Source: Deroplatys truncata
Lineage: Eukaryota; Arthropoda; Insecta; Mantodea; Mantidae
Direction: 5' to 3'
Assembly (NCBI GenBank): GCA_030765065.1
Contig: CM060983.1
Span: 230,659,528-230,723,527 of the forward strand
Length of the DNA: 64,000 nt
The notes below the pieces were generated by a model that saw only the letters and a list, made by a program, of their open reading frames with translations, searched no databases and had not been told where the DNA came from. The number at the start of each line of letters is the position of its first letter. Positions within the stretch are counted from its first letter, which is position 1. Of this stretch, positions 26,101 to 40,006 are shown piece after piece. The position numbers were made by a program, and so were the translations under genes.

Positions 26101-29100
26101 TATGCTACCTGTAGGTGGAGTAGAAAAACACACTCATACTCTCACTAATGTATTAACTCCTGTCTTATGCTAGCTGTAGATAGAGCAGAAAAACACACTC
26201 ATACTCTCACTAGTGTGTTACCTCCGGTCTTATTCTAGCTGTAGGTGGAGCAGGAAAACACAGTCATTCCCTCACAAGTGTGTTAGTACCTGTCCCATGT
26301 TAGCTGTAGTTGGAGCAGAAAAACACACTCATACTCCCACTAGTATGTTAACTCTTATCGTATGTTAGCTGTGTTTAGAGCTGTAAAACACATGCATACT
26401 CTCACTAGCGTGCTAAATACTGTCCTATTTTAGCTGTAGGTAGAGCAGAAAAACTCACTCATACCCTCACTAGTGTGTTAAAGCCTGTCTCAAGCTAGCT
26501 GTAGGTGGAGCAGAAAACCTTAGGTTTACTGTAACCTCTGTGTTAATTCCTGCCTTATGCTAGCTGTATTTGGAGCAGTAAAACACACTCAATCTCTAAC
26601 CTATGTGTTAACTCCTTTCTTATGCTAGCTGTAGTTGGAGCAATAAAACACACTCATTCTCTAACCTATGTGTTAACTCCTGTCTTACGCTAGCTGTAGT
26701 TGGAGCAGAAAAACAAACTCATACTCTCACAAGTGTGTTAAATTAAGTCTTATGCTAGCTGTAGTTGGAGCAGAAAAACACACTTATATTCTCACTACTG
26801 TGTTAAATTCTGTGTTATGCCAGCTGTAGTTGGAGCAGAAAAACGCACTTATACTCTCAGTTGTGTGTTAACTCCTGTCCTATGTTAGCAGTATTTGGAG
26901 CACAAAAACGCACTCATACTCTCACTTGTGTGTAAACTCATGTCGTATATTAGCAGTAGTTAGAGCACAAAAACGCACTCATACTCTCACTTGTGTGTTA
27001 ACTCCTGTCCTATGTTAGCTGTAGTTGGAGAAAAAATCACACTCATACTATAACTAGTGTGTTAACTTCTGTCCTATGTTAGCTGCAGTTGGAGCAGAAA
27101 AACAAACCCATACTCTCACTAATGTGTTAACTCCTGTCCTATGTTAACTGTACGTGGAGAAGAAAAACACCCTCATACTCTCACTCGTGTGTTAACTCCT
27201 GTCCTATGTTAGCTGTGTGTGGATCAGAAAAACACACTCTCACTCTCACTCGTGTGTTAACTCCTGTCTTATGCTAGCTGTACGTGGAGCAGAAAAACAT
27301 ACTCATACTCTAACATCTGTGTTAACTCCTGTCTTATGCTAGCAGTAGTTGGAGCAGAAAACCTTAGGTTTACTGTAACCTCTGTGTTAATTCCTGCCTT
27401 ATGCTAGCTGTATTTGGAGCAGTAAAACACACTCATTCTCTAAACTATGTGTTAACTCCTGTCTTATGCTAGCTGTAGTTGGAGACAAAAAACAAACTCA
27501 TACTCTCACAAGTGTGTTAAATTAACTCCTGTCCTATGTTAGCTGTAGTTGGAGCAGAAAAACATATTCATACTCTCATTTGTGTGTTAACACCTGTCCT
27601 ATGTTAGCTGTAGTTGAGGCAGAAAAACTTACACTTACTGTCACTCGTGTGTTAACTCCTGTCCTGTGTTAGCTGTAGTTGGAGCAGAAAAACAGACTCA
27701 TACTCTCATTAGTGTGTAACTCCTGTCCTATGTTAGCTGTAATTGAGGCAGCAAAACATACTCTTACTCTCACTCGTGTGTTAACTCTTGTCCTATGTCA
27801 GCTGTAGTTGGAGCAGAAAAACACAGTCATTCTATCACTAGTGTGTTCACTCCTGTCCTATGTTAGATGTTATTAGGAGCAGAAAAACATGCTCATACTC
27901 TCACTAGTGTGTCCTATGTTAGCTGTAGTTGGAGCACAAGACACACTCATACTCCCAGTTGTGTGTTCACTCCTGTCCTATTTTAGCTATAGTTGGAGTA
28001 GAAAAACGAATCACATAGTCACACTAGTGTGTTTACTCCTGTCTTGTGCAAGATATTTCAGAAAAACACACTTATACTCTCGGAAATGTTTTATCTGCTG
28101 TCCTATGTTAGCTGTAGTTGGAGCACAAAAACGCACTCATACTCTTACTTGTGTGTTAACTCCTATCCTGAGTTAGCAGTACTTGGAGCATAAAATCACA
28201 GTCATACTCTCACTCATGTGTTAACTCCTGTCCTATGATAAGACTTGTTGGAATCATAAAACCACACTCTTACTCTCACAAGTGTGCTAATTCCTGTCCT
28301 ATGTTAGCTGTAGTTGGAGTAGAAAAGAACACTCATACTCACTAGTGTGTTCACTCCTGTCCTATGTTAGCTGTAGTTTGAGGAGATAAAAAAACTAGTG
28401 TGTTAACTCCTGTCCTATGTTAGCTGAAGGTGGAGCACAAAAACACACTCATACTCCCACTCGTGTGTTAACTCCTGCCCAATTTAGCTGTAGTTGGAGC
28501 AGAGAAGCAAACTCATACTCTCACTAGGGTGCTAACTCCATTCCTATGTTAGTTTAGTTGCTGCAGAAAACACACACTCATACTCTCACTAGTGTGTTAA
28601 CACTTTCTTATGCTAGCTGTAGGTGGAGCAGAAAAATAAACTCATACTCTCACTAGGGTGCCAACTCCTGTCCTATGTTAGTTTAGTTACAGCAGAAAAC
28701 ACACACTCATACTTTCACTAGTGTGCTAACTCCTGTCCTAAGCTACTGTAGTTGGAGCAGAAAACACACTCATACTTTCACTAGTGTGCTAACTCCTGTC
28801 CTATGTTGGTTTAGTTACAGCAGAAAACACACATTCATATTTCCTTTACTAGTGTGGTAACTCCTGTCCTATGCTACTGTAGTTAGATCAGAAAAACACA
28901 CTCATACTCTCACTAGTGTTCTAACTCCTGTCGTATGCTAGCTGTTGTTGGAGTAGAAAAACACACTTATACTCTCACTAGTGTGTTACCACCTGTCATG
29001 TGCTAATTGTAGTTGGAGCAGAAAAACACACTCATAATCTCACTAGTGTGCTAACTCCTGTCTTATGCTAGCAGTTGTTGGAGCAGAAAAACACACTCAC

Positions 29101-32100
29101 ACTCTTACTAATGTGTTAACACCTGTCTTATGCTACCTATAGTTGGAGTAGAAAAACACACTCATACTCTCACTAATGTATTAACTCCTGTCTTATGCTA
29201 GCTGTAGATAGAGCAGAAAAACACACTCATACTCTCACTAGTGTGTTACCTCCTGTCTTATTCTAGCTGTAGGTGGAGTAGTAAAACACAGTCATTCCCT
29301 CACAAGTGTGTTAGTACCTGTCCTATGTTAGCTGTAGTTGGAGCAGAAAAACACACTCATACTCCCACTAGTGTGTTAACTCTTATCATATGTTAGCTGT
29401 GTTTAGAGCTGTAAAACACATGCATACTCTCACTAGCGTGCTAAATACTGTCCTATTTTAGCTGTAGGTAGAGCAGAAAAACACACTCATACCCTCACTA
29501 GTGTGTTAAAGCCTGTCTCAAGCTAGCTGTAGGTGGAGCAGAAAGATGTACTCATACTCCCACTAGTGTCTTAAGTATTAACCTATGTTAGCTGTCGTTA
29601 TAGCTGTAAAAAACATGCATACCCTTACTAGTGTGCTAACTCCTGTGCTATTTATGCTGTAGTTGGAGCAGAAAAACACACTCATACTCTAACATCTGTG
29701 TTAACTCCTGTCTTATGCTAGCAATAGTTGGAGCAGAAAACCTTAGGTTTACTGTAACCTCTGTGTTAATTCCTGCCTTATGCTAGCTGTATTTGGAGCA
29801 ATAAAACACACTCAATCTCTAACCTATGTGTTAACTCCTGTCTTATGCTAGCTGTAGTTGGAGCAGAAAAACACACTTATATTCTCACTACTGTGTTAAA
29901 TTCTGTGTTATGCTAGCTGTAGTTGGAGCAGAAGAATGCGCTCATACTCTCAGTTGTGTGTTAGCTCCTGTCCTATGTTAGCAGTATTTGGAGCACAAAT
30001 ATGCACTCATACTCTCACTTGTGTGTAAACTCATGTCCTATGTTAGCAGTAGTTGGAGCACAAAAACGGACTCATACTCTCACTTGTGTGTTAACTCCTC
30101 TCCTATGTTAGCTGTAGTTGGAGAAGAAAACACACTCATACTGTACCTAGTGTGTTAACTCCTGTCCTATGTTAGCTGAAGGTGGAGCACAAAAACACAC
30201 TCATACTCCCACTCGTGTGTTAACTCCTGCCCAATTTAGCTGTAGTTGGAGCAGAGAAGCAAACTCATACTCTCACTAGGGTGCTAACTCCATTCCTATG
30301 TTAGTTTAGTTGCTGCAGAAAACACACACTCATACTCTCACTAGTGTGTTAACACTTTCTTATGCTACCTGTAGGTGGAGTAGAAAAACACACTCATACC
30401 TTAACTAGTGTTCTAACTCCTGTCTTATGCTAGCTGTAGGTGGAGCAGAAAAACACACTCATACTCTCACTAGGGTGCCAACTCCTGTCCTATGTTAGTT
30501 TAGTTACAGCAGAAAACACACACTCATACTTTCACTAGTGTGCTAACTCCTGTCCTAAGCTACTGTAGTTGGAGCAGAAAATTCACTAATACTTTCACTA
30601 GTGTGCTAACTCCTGTCCTATGTTAGTTTAGTTACAGCAGAAAACACACATTCATACTTCCTTTACTAGTGTGGTAACTCCTGTCCTATGCTACTGTAGT
30701 TAGATCAGAAAAACACACTCTTACTCTCACTAGTGTGCTAACTCCTGTCCTATGTTAGCTGTAGTTGAGGCAGAAAAACACACTCTTACTCTCACTCTTG
30801 TGTTAACTCCTGTCCTATGTTAGCTGTAGTTGGAGCAGAAAAACATATTCATACTCTCGTTTGTGTGTTAACACCTGTCCTATGTTAGCTGTAGTTGAGG
30901 CAGAAAAACTTACTCTTACTCTCACTCGTGTGTTAACTCCTGTCCTGTGTTAGCTGTAGTTGGAGCAGAAAAACAGACTCATACTCTCATTAGTGTGTAA
31001 CTCCTGTCCTATGTTAGCTGTAATTGAGGCAGCAAAACATACTCTTACTCTCACTCGTGTGTTAACTCCTGTCCTATGTTAGCTGTAGTTGGAGCAGAAA
31101 AACACAGTCATTCTATCACTAGTGTGTTCACTCCTGTCCTATGTTAGATGTTATTAGGAGCAGAAAAACATGCTCATACTCTCACTAGTGTGTCCTAAGT
31201 TAGCTGTAGTTGGAGCACAAAACACACTCATACTCCCATTGTGTGTTAACTCCTGTCCTATTTTAGCTATAGTTGGAGTAGAAAAACGAAACACATAGTC
31301 ACACTAGTGTGTTCACTCCTGTCTTCTGCAAGATATTTCAGAAAAACAGACTTATACTCTCAGAAATGTTTTATCTGCTGTCCTATGCTAGCTGTAGTTG
31401 GAGCAGAAAAACGCACTCATACTCTTACTTGTGTGTTAACTCCTATCCTGAGTTAGCAGTACTTGGAGCATAAAAACACACTCATACTCTCACTCGTGTG
31501 TTAACTCCTGTCCTATGATAAGACTTGTTGGAATCATAAAACCACACTCTTACTCTCACAAGTGTGCTAATTCCTGTCCTATGTTAGCTGTAGTTGGAGT
31601 AGAAAATAACACTCATACTCACTAATGTGTTCACTCCTGTCCTATGTTAGCTGTAGTTTGAGCAGATAAACAAACTCATAGTCTCACTAGTGTGTTAACT
31701 CCTGTCCTATGTTAGCTGAAGGTGGAGCACAAAAACACACTCATACTCCCACTCGTGTGTTAACTCCTCCCCAATTTAGCTGTAGTTGGAGCAGAGAAGC
31801 AAACTCATACTCTCACTAGGGTGCGAACTCCATTCCTATGTTAGTTTAGTTGCTGCAGAAAACACACACTCATACTTTAACTAGTGTGTTAACTCCTGTC
31901 CTATGCTACTGTAGTTAGATCAGAAAAACACACTCATACTCTCACTAGTGTTCTAACTCTTTCGTATGCTAGCTGTTGTTGGAGCAGAAAAACACACTTA
32001 TACTCTCACTAGTGTGTTAACACCTGTCTAATGCTAATTGTAGTTGGAGCAGAAAAACACACTCTTACTCTCACTAATGTGCTAACTCCTGTCCTATGTT

Positions 32101-34940
32101 AGCTGTAGTTGAGGCAGAAAAACACACTCTTACTCTCACTCTTGTGTTAACTCCTGTCCTATGTTAGCTGTAGTTGGAGCAGAAAAACATATTCATACTC
32201 TCATTTGTGTGTTAACACCTGTCCTATGTTAGCTGTAATTGAGGCAGCAAAACATACTCCTACTCTCACTCGTGTGTTAACTCCTGTCCAATGTTAGCTG
32301 TAGTTGGAGCAGAAAAACACAGTCATTCTATCACTAGTATGTTCACTCCTGTCCTATGTTAGATGTTATAGGAGCAGAAAAACATGCTCATACTCTCACT
32401 AGTGTGTCCTATGTTAGCTGTAGTTGGAGCACAAAACACACTCATACACCGACTTGTGTGTTCACTCCTGTCCTATTTTAGCTATAGCTGGAGTAGAAAA
32501 ACGAAACACATAGTCACACTAGTGTGTTTACTCCTGTCTTGTGCAAGATATTTCAGAAAAACACACATATACTCTCAGAAATGTTTTATCTGCTGTCCTA
32601 TGTTAGCTGTAGTTGGAGCACAAAAACGCACTCATACTCTTACTTGTGTGTTAACTCCTATCCTGAGTTAGCAGTACTTGGAGCATAAAAACACACTCAT
32701 ACTCTCACTCCTGTGTTAACTCCTGTGCTATGATAAAACTTGTTGGAATCATAAAACCACACTCACACTCTCACAAGTGTGCTAATTCCTGTCCTATGTT
32801 AGCTGTAGTTGGAGTAGAAAATAACACTCATACTAACTAGTGTGTTCACTCCTGTCCTATGTTAGCTGTATTTTGAGCAGATAAACAAACTCATAGTCTC
32901 ACTAGTGTGTTAACTCCTGTCCTATGTTAGCTGAAGGTGGAGCACAAAAACACAGTCATACTTCCACTCGTGTGTTAACTCCTGCCCAGTTTAGCTGTAG
33001 TTGGAGCAGAGAAGCAAACTCATACTCTCACTAGGGTGCCTACTCCTGTCCTATGTTAGTTTAGTTACAGCACAAAAACACACTCATACTCCCACTCGTG
33101 TGTTAACTCCTGCCCAATTTAGCTGTAGTTGGAGCAGAGAAGCAAACTCATACTCTCACTAGGGTGCTAACTCCATTCCTATGTTAGTTTAGTTGCTGCA
33201 GAAAACACACACTCATACTCTCACTAGTGTGTTAACACTTTCTTATGCTAGCTGTAGGTGGAGCAGAAAAACACACTCATACTCTCACTAGGGTGCCAAC
33301 TCCTGTCCTATGTTAGTTTAGTTACAGCAGAAAACACACATTCATATTTCCTTTACTAGTGTGGTAACTCCTGTCCTATGCTACTGTAGTTAGATCAGAA
33401 AAACACACTCATACTCTCACTAGTGTGCTAACTCCTGTCGTATGCTAGCTGTTGTTGGAGTAGAAAAACACACTTATACTCTCACTAGTGTGTTACCATC
33501 CGTCTTGTGCTAATTGTAGTTGGAGCAGAAAAACACACTCATTTTCTCACTAGTGTGCTAACTCCTGTCTTATGCTAGCAGTTGTTGGAGCAGAAAAACA
33601 CACTCACACTCTTACTAATGTGTTAACACCTGTCTTCTGCTACCTGTAGTTGGAGTAGAAAAACACACTCATACTCTCACTAATGTATTAACTCCTGTCT
33701 TATGCTAGCTGTAGATAGAGCAGAAAAACACACTCATACTCTCACTAGTGTGTTACCTCCGGTCTTATTCTAGCTGTAGGTGGAGCAGGAAAACACAGTC
33801 ATTCCCTCACAAGTGTGTTAGTACCTGTCCTATGTTAGCTGTAGTTGGAGCAGAAAAACACACTCATACTCCCACTAGTGTGTTAACTCTTATCGTATGT
33901 TAGCTGTGTTTAGAGCTGTAAAACACATGCATACTCTCACTAGCGTGCTAAATACTGTCCTATTTTAGCTGTAGGTAGAGCAGAAAAACTCACTCATACC
34001 CTCACTAGTGTGTTAAAGCCTGTCTCAAGCTAGCTGTAGGTGGAGCAGAAAGATGTACTCATACTCCCACTAGTGTCTTAAGTATTAACCTATGTTAGCT
34101 GCCGTTAGAGCTGAAGAAAACATGCATACCCTTACTAGTGTGCTAACTCCTGTGCTATTTATGCTGTAGTTGGAGCAGAAAAACACACTCATACTCTAAC
34201 ATCTGTGTTAACTCCTGTCTTATGCTAGCAGTAGTTGGAGCAGAAAACCTTAGGTTTACTGTAACCTCTGTGTTAATTCCTGCCTTATGCTAGCTGTATT
34301 TGGAGCAGTAAAACTCACTCATTCTCTAACCTATGTGTTAACTCCTGTCTTATGCTAGCAGTAGTTGGAGCAGAAAAACAAACTCATACTCTCACAAGTG
34401 TGTTAAATTAAGTCTTATGCTAGCTGTAGTTGGAGCAGTAAAACACACTCATTCTCTAACCTATGTGTTAACTCCTGTCTTATGCTAGCAATAGTTGGAG
34501 CAGAAAACCTTAGGTTTACTGTAACCTCTGTGTTAATTCCTGCCTTATGCTAGCTGTAGTTGGAGCAGTAAAACACACTTATATTTTCACTACTGTGTTA
34601 AATTCTGTGTTATGCCAGCTGTAGTTGGAGCAGATAAACACACTTATACTCTCAGTTGTGTGTTAACTCCTGTTCTATGTTAGCAGTATTTGGAGCACAA
34701 ATATGCACTCATACTCTCACTTGTGTGTAAACTCATGTCCTATGTTAGCAGTAGTTGGAGCACACAAACGGACTCATACTCTCACTTGTTTGTTAAATCC
34801 TGTCCTATGTTAGCTGTAGTTGGAGGAGAGAACACACTCATACTCTAACTAGTGTGTTAACTCCTTTCCTATGTTAGCTGTAGTTGGAGTAGAAAAAAGA
34901 CTTATACTCTCACTAGTGTGTTCACTCTTGTCCTATGTTA
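23141..34940. repeat. Class B satellite, superunit 1 (~11.8 kb)
   Basis: Diverged monomers, mostly 62-66 bp with some as short as ~57 bp, related to class A but typically reading GGAGCAGAAAAACACACTC and CTCACTAGTGTG. Many distinct monomer types occur in fixed order. Marker types include GATGTGGTTGG (23,141), AGATATTTCAG (a shortened monomer near 25,400, 28,050, 31,330 and 32,550), CCTATGATAAGACTTG (28,232, 31,512) and CCTTAGGTTTACTG (26,518, 27,362, 29,741, 34,248, 34,508). The next GATGTGGTTGG marker is at 34,941. Short repeated ORFs such as 25,237-25,524 are satellite read-through, not genes. Confidence 0.93.
28069..33830. repeat. 5.8-kb class B higher-order block, copy 1
   Basis: The block from CACTTATACT at 28,069 to ~33,830 is repeated at 40,441 to ~46,260 with very few substitutions. 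The offset is 12,372 bp at 28,069 and 29,541, then 12,437 and 12,435 bp from 29,931 to 32,727. The change equals one monomer: copy 2 has an extra CTCACAAGTGTG monomer near 42,245. Copy 1 itself contains two shorter iterations (CCTATGATAAGACTTG at 28,232 and 31,512, 3,280 bp apart). Confidence 0.92.
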
Positions 34941-37900
34941 GATGTGGTTGGAGCAGAAAAACAAACTCATTCTCTCAATTGTGTGTTAGATTCTGTCTAA
35001 TGCTAGCTGTAGTTGGAGCAGAAAAACGCACTTATATTCTCACTAGTGTGTTAAATTCTGTGTTATGCTAGCTGTAGTTCGAGCAGAAAAAGGCACTCAT
35101 ACTCTCAGTTGTGTGTTAACTCCTGTCCTATGTTAGCAGTATTTGGAGCACAAAAACGCACCCATACTCTCACTTGTGTGTAAACTCATGTCGTATATTA
35201 GCAGTAGTTAGAGCACAAAAACGCACTCATACTCTCACATGTGTGTTAACTCCTGTCCTATGTAAGCTGTAGTTGGAGAAGAAATCACACTCATACTATA
35301 ACTAGTGTGTTAACTTCTGTCCTATGTTAGCTGCAGTTGGAGCAGAAAAACAAACCCATACTCTCACTAATGTGTTAACTCCTGTCCTATGTTAACTGTA
35401 CGTGGAGAAGAAAAACACACTCATACACTCACTCGTGTGTTAACTCCTGTCCTATGTTAGCTGTGTGTGGAGCAGAAAAACACACTCTCACTCTCACTCG
35501 TGTGTTAACTGCTGTCTTATGCTAGCTGTACGTGGAGCAGAAAAACATACTCATACTCTAACATCTGTGTTAACTCCTGTCTTATGCTAGCAGTAGTTGG
35601 AGCAGAAAACCTTAGGTTTACTGTAACCTCTGTGTTAATTCCTGCCTTATGCTAGCTGTATTTGGAGCAGTAAAACACACTCATTCTCTAAAATATGTGT
35701 TAACTCCTGTCTTATGCTAGCTGTAGTTGGAGACAAAAAACAAACTCATACTCTCACAAGTGTGTTAAATTAACTCCTGTCCTATGTTAGCTGTAGTTGG
35801 AGCAGAAAAACATATTCATACTCTCATTTGTGTGTTAACACCTGTCCTATGTTAGCTGTAGTTGAGGCAGAAAAACTTACTCTTACTCTCACTCGTGTGT
35901 TAACTCCTGTGCTGTGTTAGCTGTAGTTGGAGCAGAAAAACAGACTCATACTCTCATTAGTGTGTAACTCCTGTCCTATGTTAGCTGTAATTGAGGCAGC
36001 AAAACATACTCTTACTCTCACTCGTGTGTTAACTCTTGTCCTATGTCAGCTGTAGTTGGAGCAGAAAAACACAGTCATTCTATCACTAGTGTGTTCACTC
36101 CTGTCCTATGTTAGATGTTATTAGGAGCTGAAAAACGTGCTCATACTCTCACTAGTGTGTCCTATGTTAGCTGTAGTTGGAGTACAAAACACACTCTTAC
36201 TCCCACTTGTGTGTTCACTCCTGTCCTATTTTAGCTATAGTTGGAGTAGAAAAACGAAACACATAGTCACACTAGTGTGTTTACTCCTGTCTTGTGCAAG
36301 ATATTTCAGAAAAACACACTTATACTCTGAGAAATGTTTTATCTGCTGTCCTATGTTAGCTGTAGTTGGAGCACAAAAACGCACTCATACTCTTACTTGT
36401 GTGTTAACTCCTATCCTGAGTTAGCAGTACTTGGAGCATAAAATCACAGTCATACTCTCACTCGTGTGTTAACTCCTGTCCTATGATAAGACTTGTTGGA
36501 ATCATAAAACCACACTCATACTCTCACAAGTGTGCTAATTCCTGTCCTATGTTAGCTGTAGTTGGAGTAGAAAATAACACTCATACTAACTAGTGTGTTC
36601 ACTCCTGTCCTATGTTAGCTGTATTTTGAGCAGATAAACAAACTCATAGTCTCACTAGTGTGTTAACTCCTGTCCTATGTTAGCTGAAGGTGGAGCACAA
36701 AAACACACTCATACTCCCACTCGTGTGTTAACTCCTCCCCAATTTAGCTGTAGTTGGAGCAGAGAAGCAAACTCATACTCTCACTAGGGTGCTAACTCCA
36801 TTCCTATGTTAGTTTAGTTGCTGCAGAAAACACACACTCATACTCTCACTAGTGTGTTAACACTTTCTTATGCTACCTGTAGGTGGAGTAGAAAAACACA
36901 CTCATACTTTAACTAGTGTTCTAACTCCTGTCTTAAGCTAGCTGTAGGTGGAGCAGAAAAACACACTCATACTCTCACTAGTGTGCCAACTCCTGTCCTA
37001 TGTTAGTTTAGTTACAGCAGAAAACACACACTCATACTTTCACTAGTGTGCTAACTCCTGTCCTAAGCTACTATAGTTGGAGCAGAAAACACACTAATAC
37101 TTTCACTAGTGTGCTAACTCCTGTCCTATGTTAGTTTAGTTACAGCAGAAAACACACATTCATACTTCCTTTACTAGTGTGGTAACTCCTGTCCTATGCT
37201 ACTGTAGTTAGATCAGAAAAACACACTCATACTCTCACTAGTGTTCTAACTCCTGTCGTATGCTAGCTGTTGTTGGAGTAGAAAAACACACTTATACTCT
37301 CACTAGTGTGTTACCACCTGTCTTGTGCTAATTGTAGTTGGAGCAGAAAAACACACTCACACTCTTAGTAATGTGTTAAAACCTGTCTTATGCTACCTAT
37401 AAGTGGAGTAGAAATACACACTCATACTCTCACTAATGTATTAACCCCTGTCTTATGCTAGCTGTAGATAGAGCAGAAAAACACACTCATACTCCTACTA
37501 GCGTGCTAAATACTGTCCTATTTTAGCTGTAGGTAGAGCAGAAAAACACACTCATACCCTCACTAGTGTGTTAAAGCCTTTCTCAAGCTAGCTGTAGGTG
37601 GAGCAGAAAGATGTACTCATACTCCCACTAGTGTCTTATGTATTAACCTATGTTAGCTGTCGTTAGAGCTGAAAAAAAAATGCATACCCTTACTAGTGTG
37701 CTAACTCCTGTGCTATTTATGCTGTATTTGGAGTAGAAAAACACACTCATACTCTAACATCTGTGTTAGCTCCTGTCTTATGCTAGCAGTAGTTGGAGCA
37801 GAAAACCTTAGGTTTACTGTAACCTCTGTGTTAATTCCTGCCTTATGCTAGCTATATTTGGAGCAGTAAAACACACTCATTCTCTAAACCATGTGTTAAC

Positions 37901-38214
37901 TCCTGTCTTATGCTAGCTGTAGTTGGAGCAGAAAAACAAACTCATACTCTCACAAGTGTGTTAAATTAAGTCTTATGCTAGCTGTAGTTGGAGCAGAAAA
38001 ACATACTCATATTCTCACTACTGTGTTGAATTCTGTGTTATGCTAGCTGTAGTTGGAGCAGAAAAACGCATCATACTCTCAGTTGTGTGTTAACTCTTGT
38101 CCTATGTTAGCAGTATTTCGAGCACAAATATGCACTCATACTCTCACTTGTGTGTAAACTCATGTCCTATGTTAGCAGTAGTTGGAGCACAAAAACGGAC
38201 TCATACTCTCACTT

Positions 38215-39655
38215 GTGTTAACTCCTGTCCTATGTTAGCTGTAGTTGGAGAAGAAAACATACTCATACTCTCACTTGTGTGTTAACTTCTGTCCTATGTT
38301 AGCTGTAGTTGAGGCAGAAAAACTTACTCTTACTCTCACTCGTGTGTTAACTCCTGTCCTATGTTAGCTGTAGTTGGAGAAGAAAACATACTCATACTCT
38401 CACTTGTGTGTTAACTCCTGTCCTATGTTAGCTGTAGTTGGAGAAGAAAACATACTCATACTCTCACTTGTGTGTTAACTTCTGTCCTATGTTAGCTGTA
38501 GTTGAGGCAGAAAAACTTACTCTTACTCTCACTTGTGTTAACTCCTGTCCTATGTTAGCTGTAGTTGAGGCAGAAAAACTTACTCTTACTCTCACTTGTG
38601 TTAACTCCTGTCCTATGTTAGCTGTAGTTGAGGCAGAAAAACTTACTCTTACTCTCACTTGTGTTAACTCCTGTCCTATGTTAGCTGTAGTTGAGGCAGA
38701 AAAACTTACTCTTACTCTCACTTGTGTTAACTCCTGTCCTATGTTAGCTGTAGTTGAGGCAGAAAAACTTACTCTTACTCTCACTTGTGTTAACTCCTGT
38801 CCTATGTTAGCTGTAGTTGAGGCAGAAAAACTTACTCTTACTCTCACTTGTGTTAACTCCTGTCCTATGTTAGCTGTAGTTGGAGAAGAAAACATACTCA
38901 TACTCTCACTTGTGTGTTAACTCCTGTCCTATGTTAGCTGTAGTTGGAGAAGAAAACATACTCATACTCTAACTAGTGTGTTAACTCCTGTCCTATGTTA
39001 GCTGTAGTTGGAGAAGAAAACATACTCATACTCTCACTTGTGTTAACACCTGTCGTATATTAGCTGTAGTTGAGGCAGAAAAACTTACTCTTACTCTCAC
39101 TCGTGTGTTAACTCCTGTCCTATGTTAGCTGTAGTTGGAGCACAAAAACATATTCATACTCTCATTAGTGTGTTAACACCTGTCGTATATTAGCTGTAGT
39201 TGAGGCAGAAAAACTTACTCTTACTCTCACTTGTGTTAACTCCTGTCCTATGTTAGCTGTAGTTGGAGAAGAAAACATACTCATACTCTAACTAGTGTGT
39301 TAACTCCTGTCCTATGTTAGCTGTAGTTGGAGAAGAAAACATACTCATACTCTCACTTGTGTTAACACCTGTCGTATATTAGCTGTAGTTGAGGCAGAAA
39401 AACTTACTCTTACTCTCACTCGTGTGTTAACTCCTGTCCTATGTTAGCTGTAGTTGGAGCACAAAAACATATTCATACTCTCATTAGTGTGTTAACACCT
39501 GTCGTATATTAGCTGTAGTTGAGGCAGAAAAACTTACTCTTACTCTCACTTGTGTTAACACCTGTCCTATATTAGCTGTAGTTGAGGCAGAAAAACTTAC
39601 TCTTACTCTCACTAGTGTTAACTCCTGTCCTATGTTAGCTGTAGTTGGAGAAGAA
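38215..39655. repeat. Island of class A monomers inside class B
   Basis: Monomers with the class A signature GAAGAAAACATACTCAT reappear at ~38,250, 38,380, 38,445, 38,885, 38,950, 39,015, 39,270 and 39,335, more than 15 kb from the main class A block. They alternate with GAGGCAGAAAAACTTACTC monomers. The class A units here are essentially identical to those in the main array, pointing to recent transfer by conversion or long-range exchange rather than ancient relics. Confidence 0.9.
38486..38864 (+). repeat. Six identical 63-bp satellite repeats
   Basis: GTTAACTCCTG recurs at 38,537, 38,600, 38,663, 38,726, 38,789 and 38,852, a 63-bp period. The monomer body contains GAGGCAGAAAAACTTACTC and the shortened junction CACTTGTGTTAAC, lacking one TG of the usual TGTGTTAAC. 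I see no differences between copies. Because 63 is divisible by three, both strands stay open (38,438-38,920 + and 38,464-38,901 -), giving a 21-residue peptide repeat with PMLAVVEAEKL. No start context or other coding sign supports a real protein. Confidence 0.95.
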
Positions 39656-39679
39656 AAACACTCTCTTACTCTCACTCTT
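39042..39679. repeat. Tandem duplication of a 5-monomer (319-bp) unit
   Basis: GTTAACACCTGTCGTATAT occurs at 39,042 and 39,361, and again within each unit at 39,172 and 39,491; both pairs are 319 bp apart. The unit mixes GAGGCAG monomers, a GGAGCACAAAAACATATTC monomer and class A monomers. The 3' end of the second unit diverges into the 65-bp repeats that follow. Confidence 0.9.
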
Positions 39680-39681
39680 GT

Positions 39682-40006
39682 GTTAACTCCTGTCCTATGT
39701 TAGCTGTTTGTGGAGCAGAAAAACACTCTCTTACTCTCACTCTTGTGTTAACTCCTGTCCTATGTTAGCTGTTTGTGGAGCAGAAAAACACTCTCTTACT
39801 CTCACTCTTGTGTTAACTCCTGTCCTATGTTAGCTGTTTGTGGAGCAGAAAAACACTCTCTTACTCTCACTCTTGTGTTAACTCCTGTCCTATGTTAGCT
39901 GTTTGTGCAGCAGAAAAACACTCTCTTACTCTCACTCTTGTGTTAACTCCTGTCCTATGTTAGCTGAAGTTGGAGCAGAAAAACATATTCATACTCTCAT
40001 TAGTGT
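39682..40006. repeat. Five 65-bp satellite repeats (TTTGTGGAGCAG type)
   Basis: Anchors at 39,682, 39,747, 39,812, 39,877 and 39,942 give a 65-bp period. Units share TAGCTGTTTGTGGAGCAG and CACTCTCTTACTCTC and are nearly identical (one GTGCAG variant at ~39,906). The last unit switches to AGCTGAAGTTGG. The same type exists once near 23,930, so this is a local amplification of a minor monomer. Confidence 0.93.

Noticed and set aside
34871-35071. 66-codon frame recurring at 46,851 and 55,774, and 62-codon frames at 38,097 and 57,980
   Set aside because: Same cause: repeated satellite monomers with locally frame-preserving lengths.
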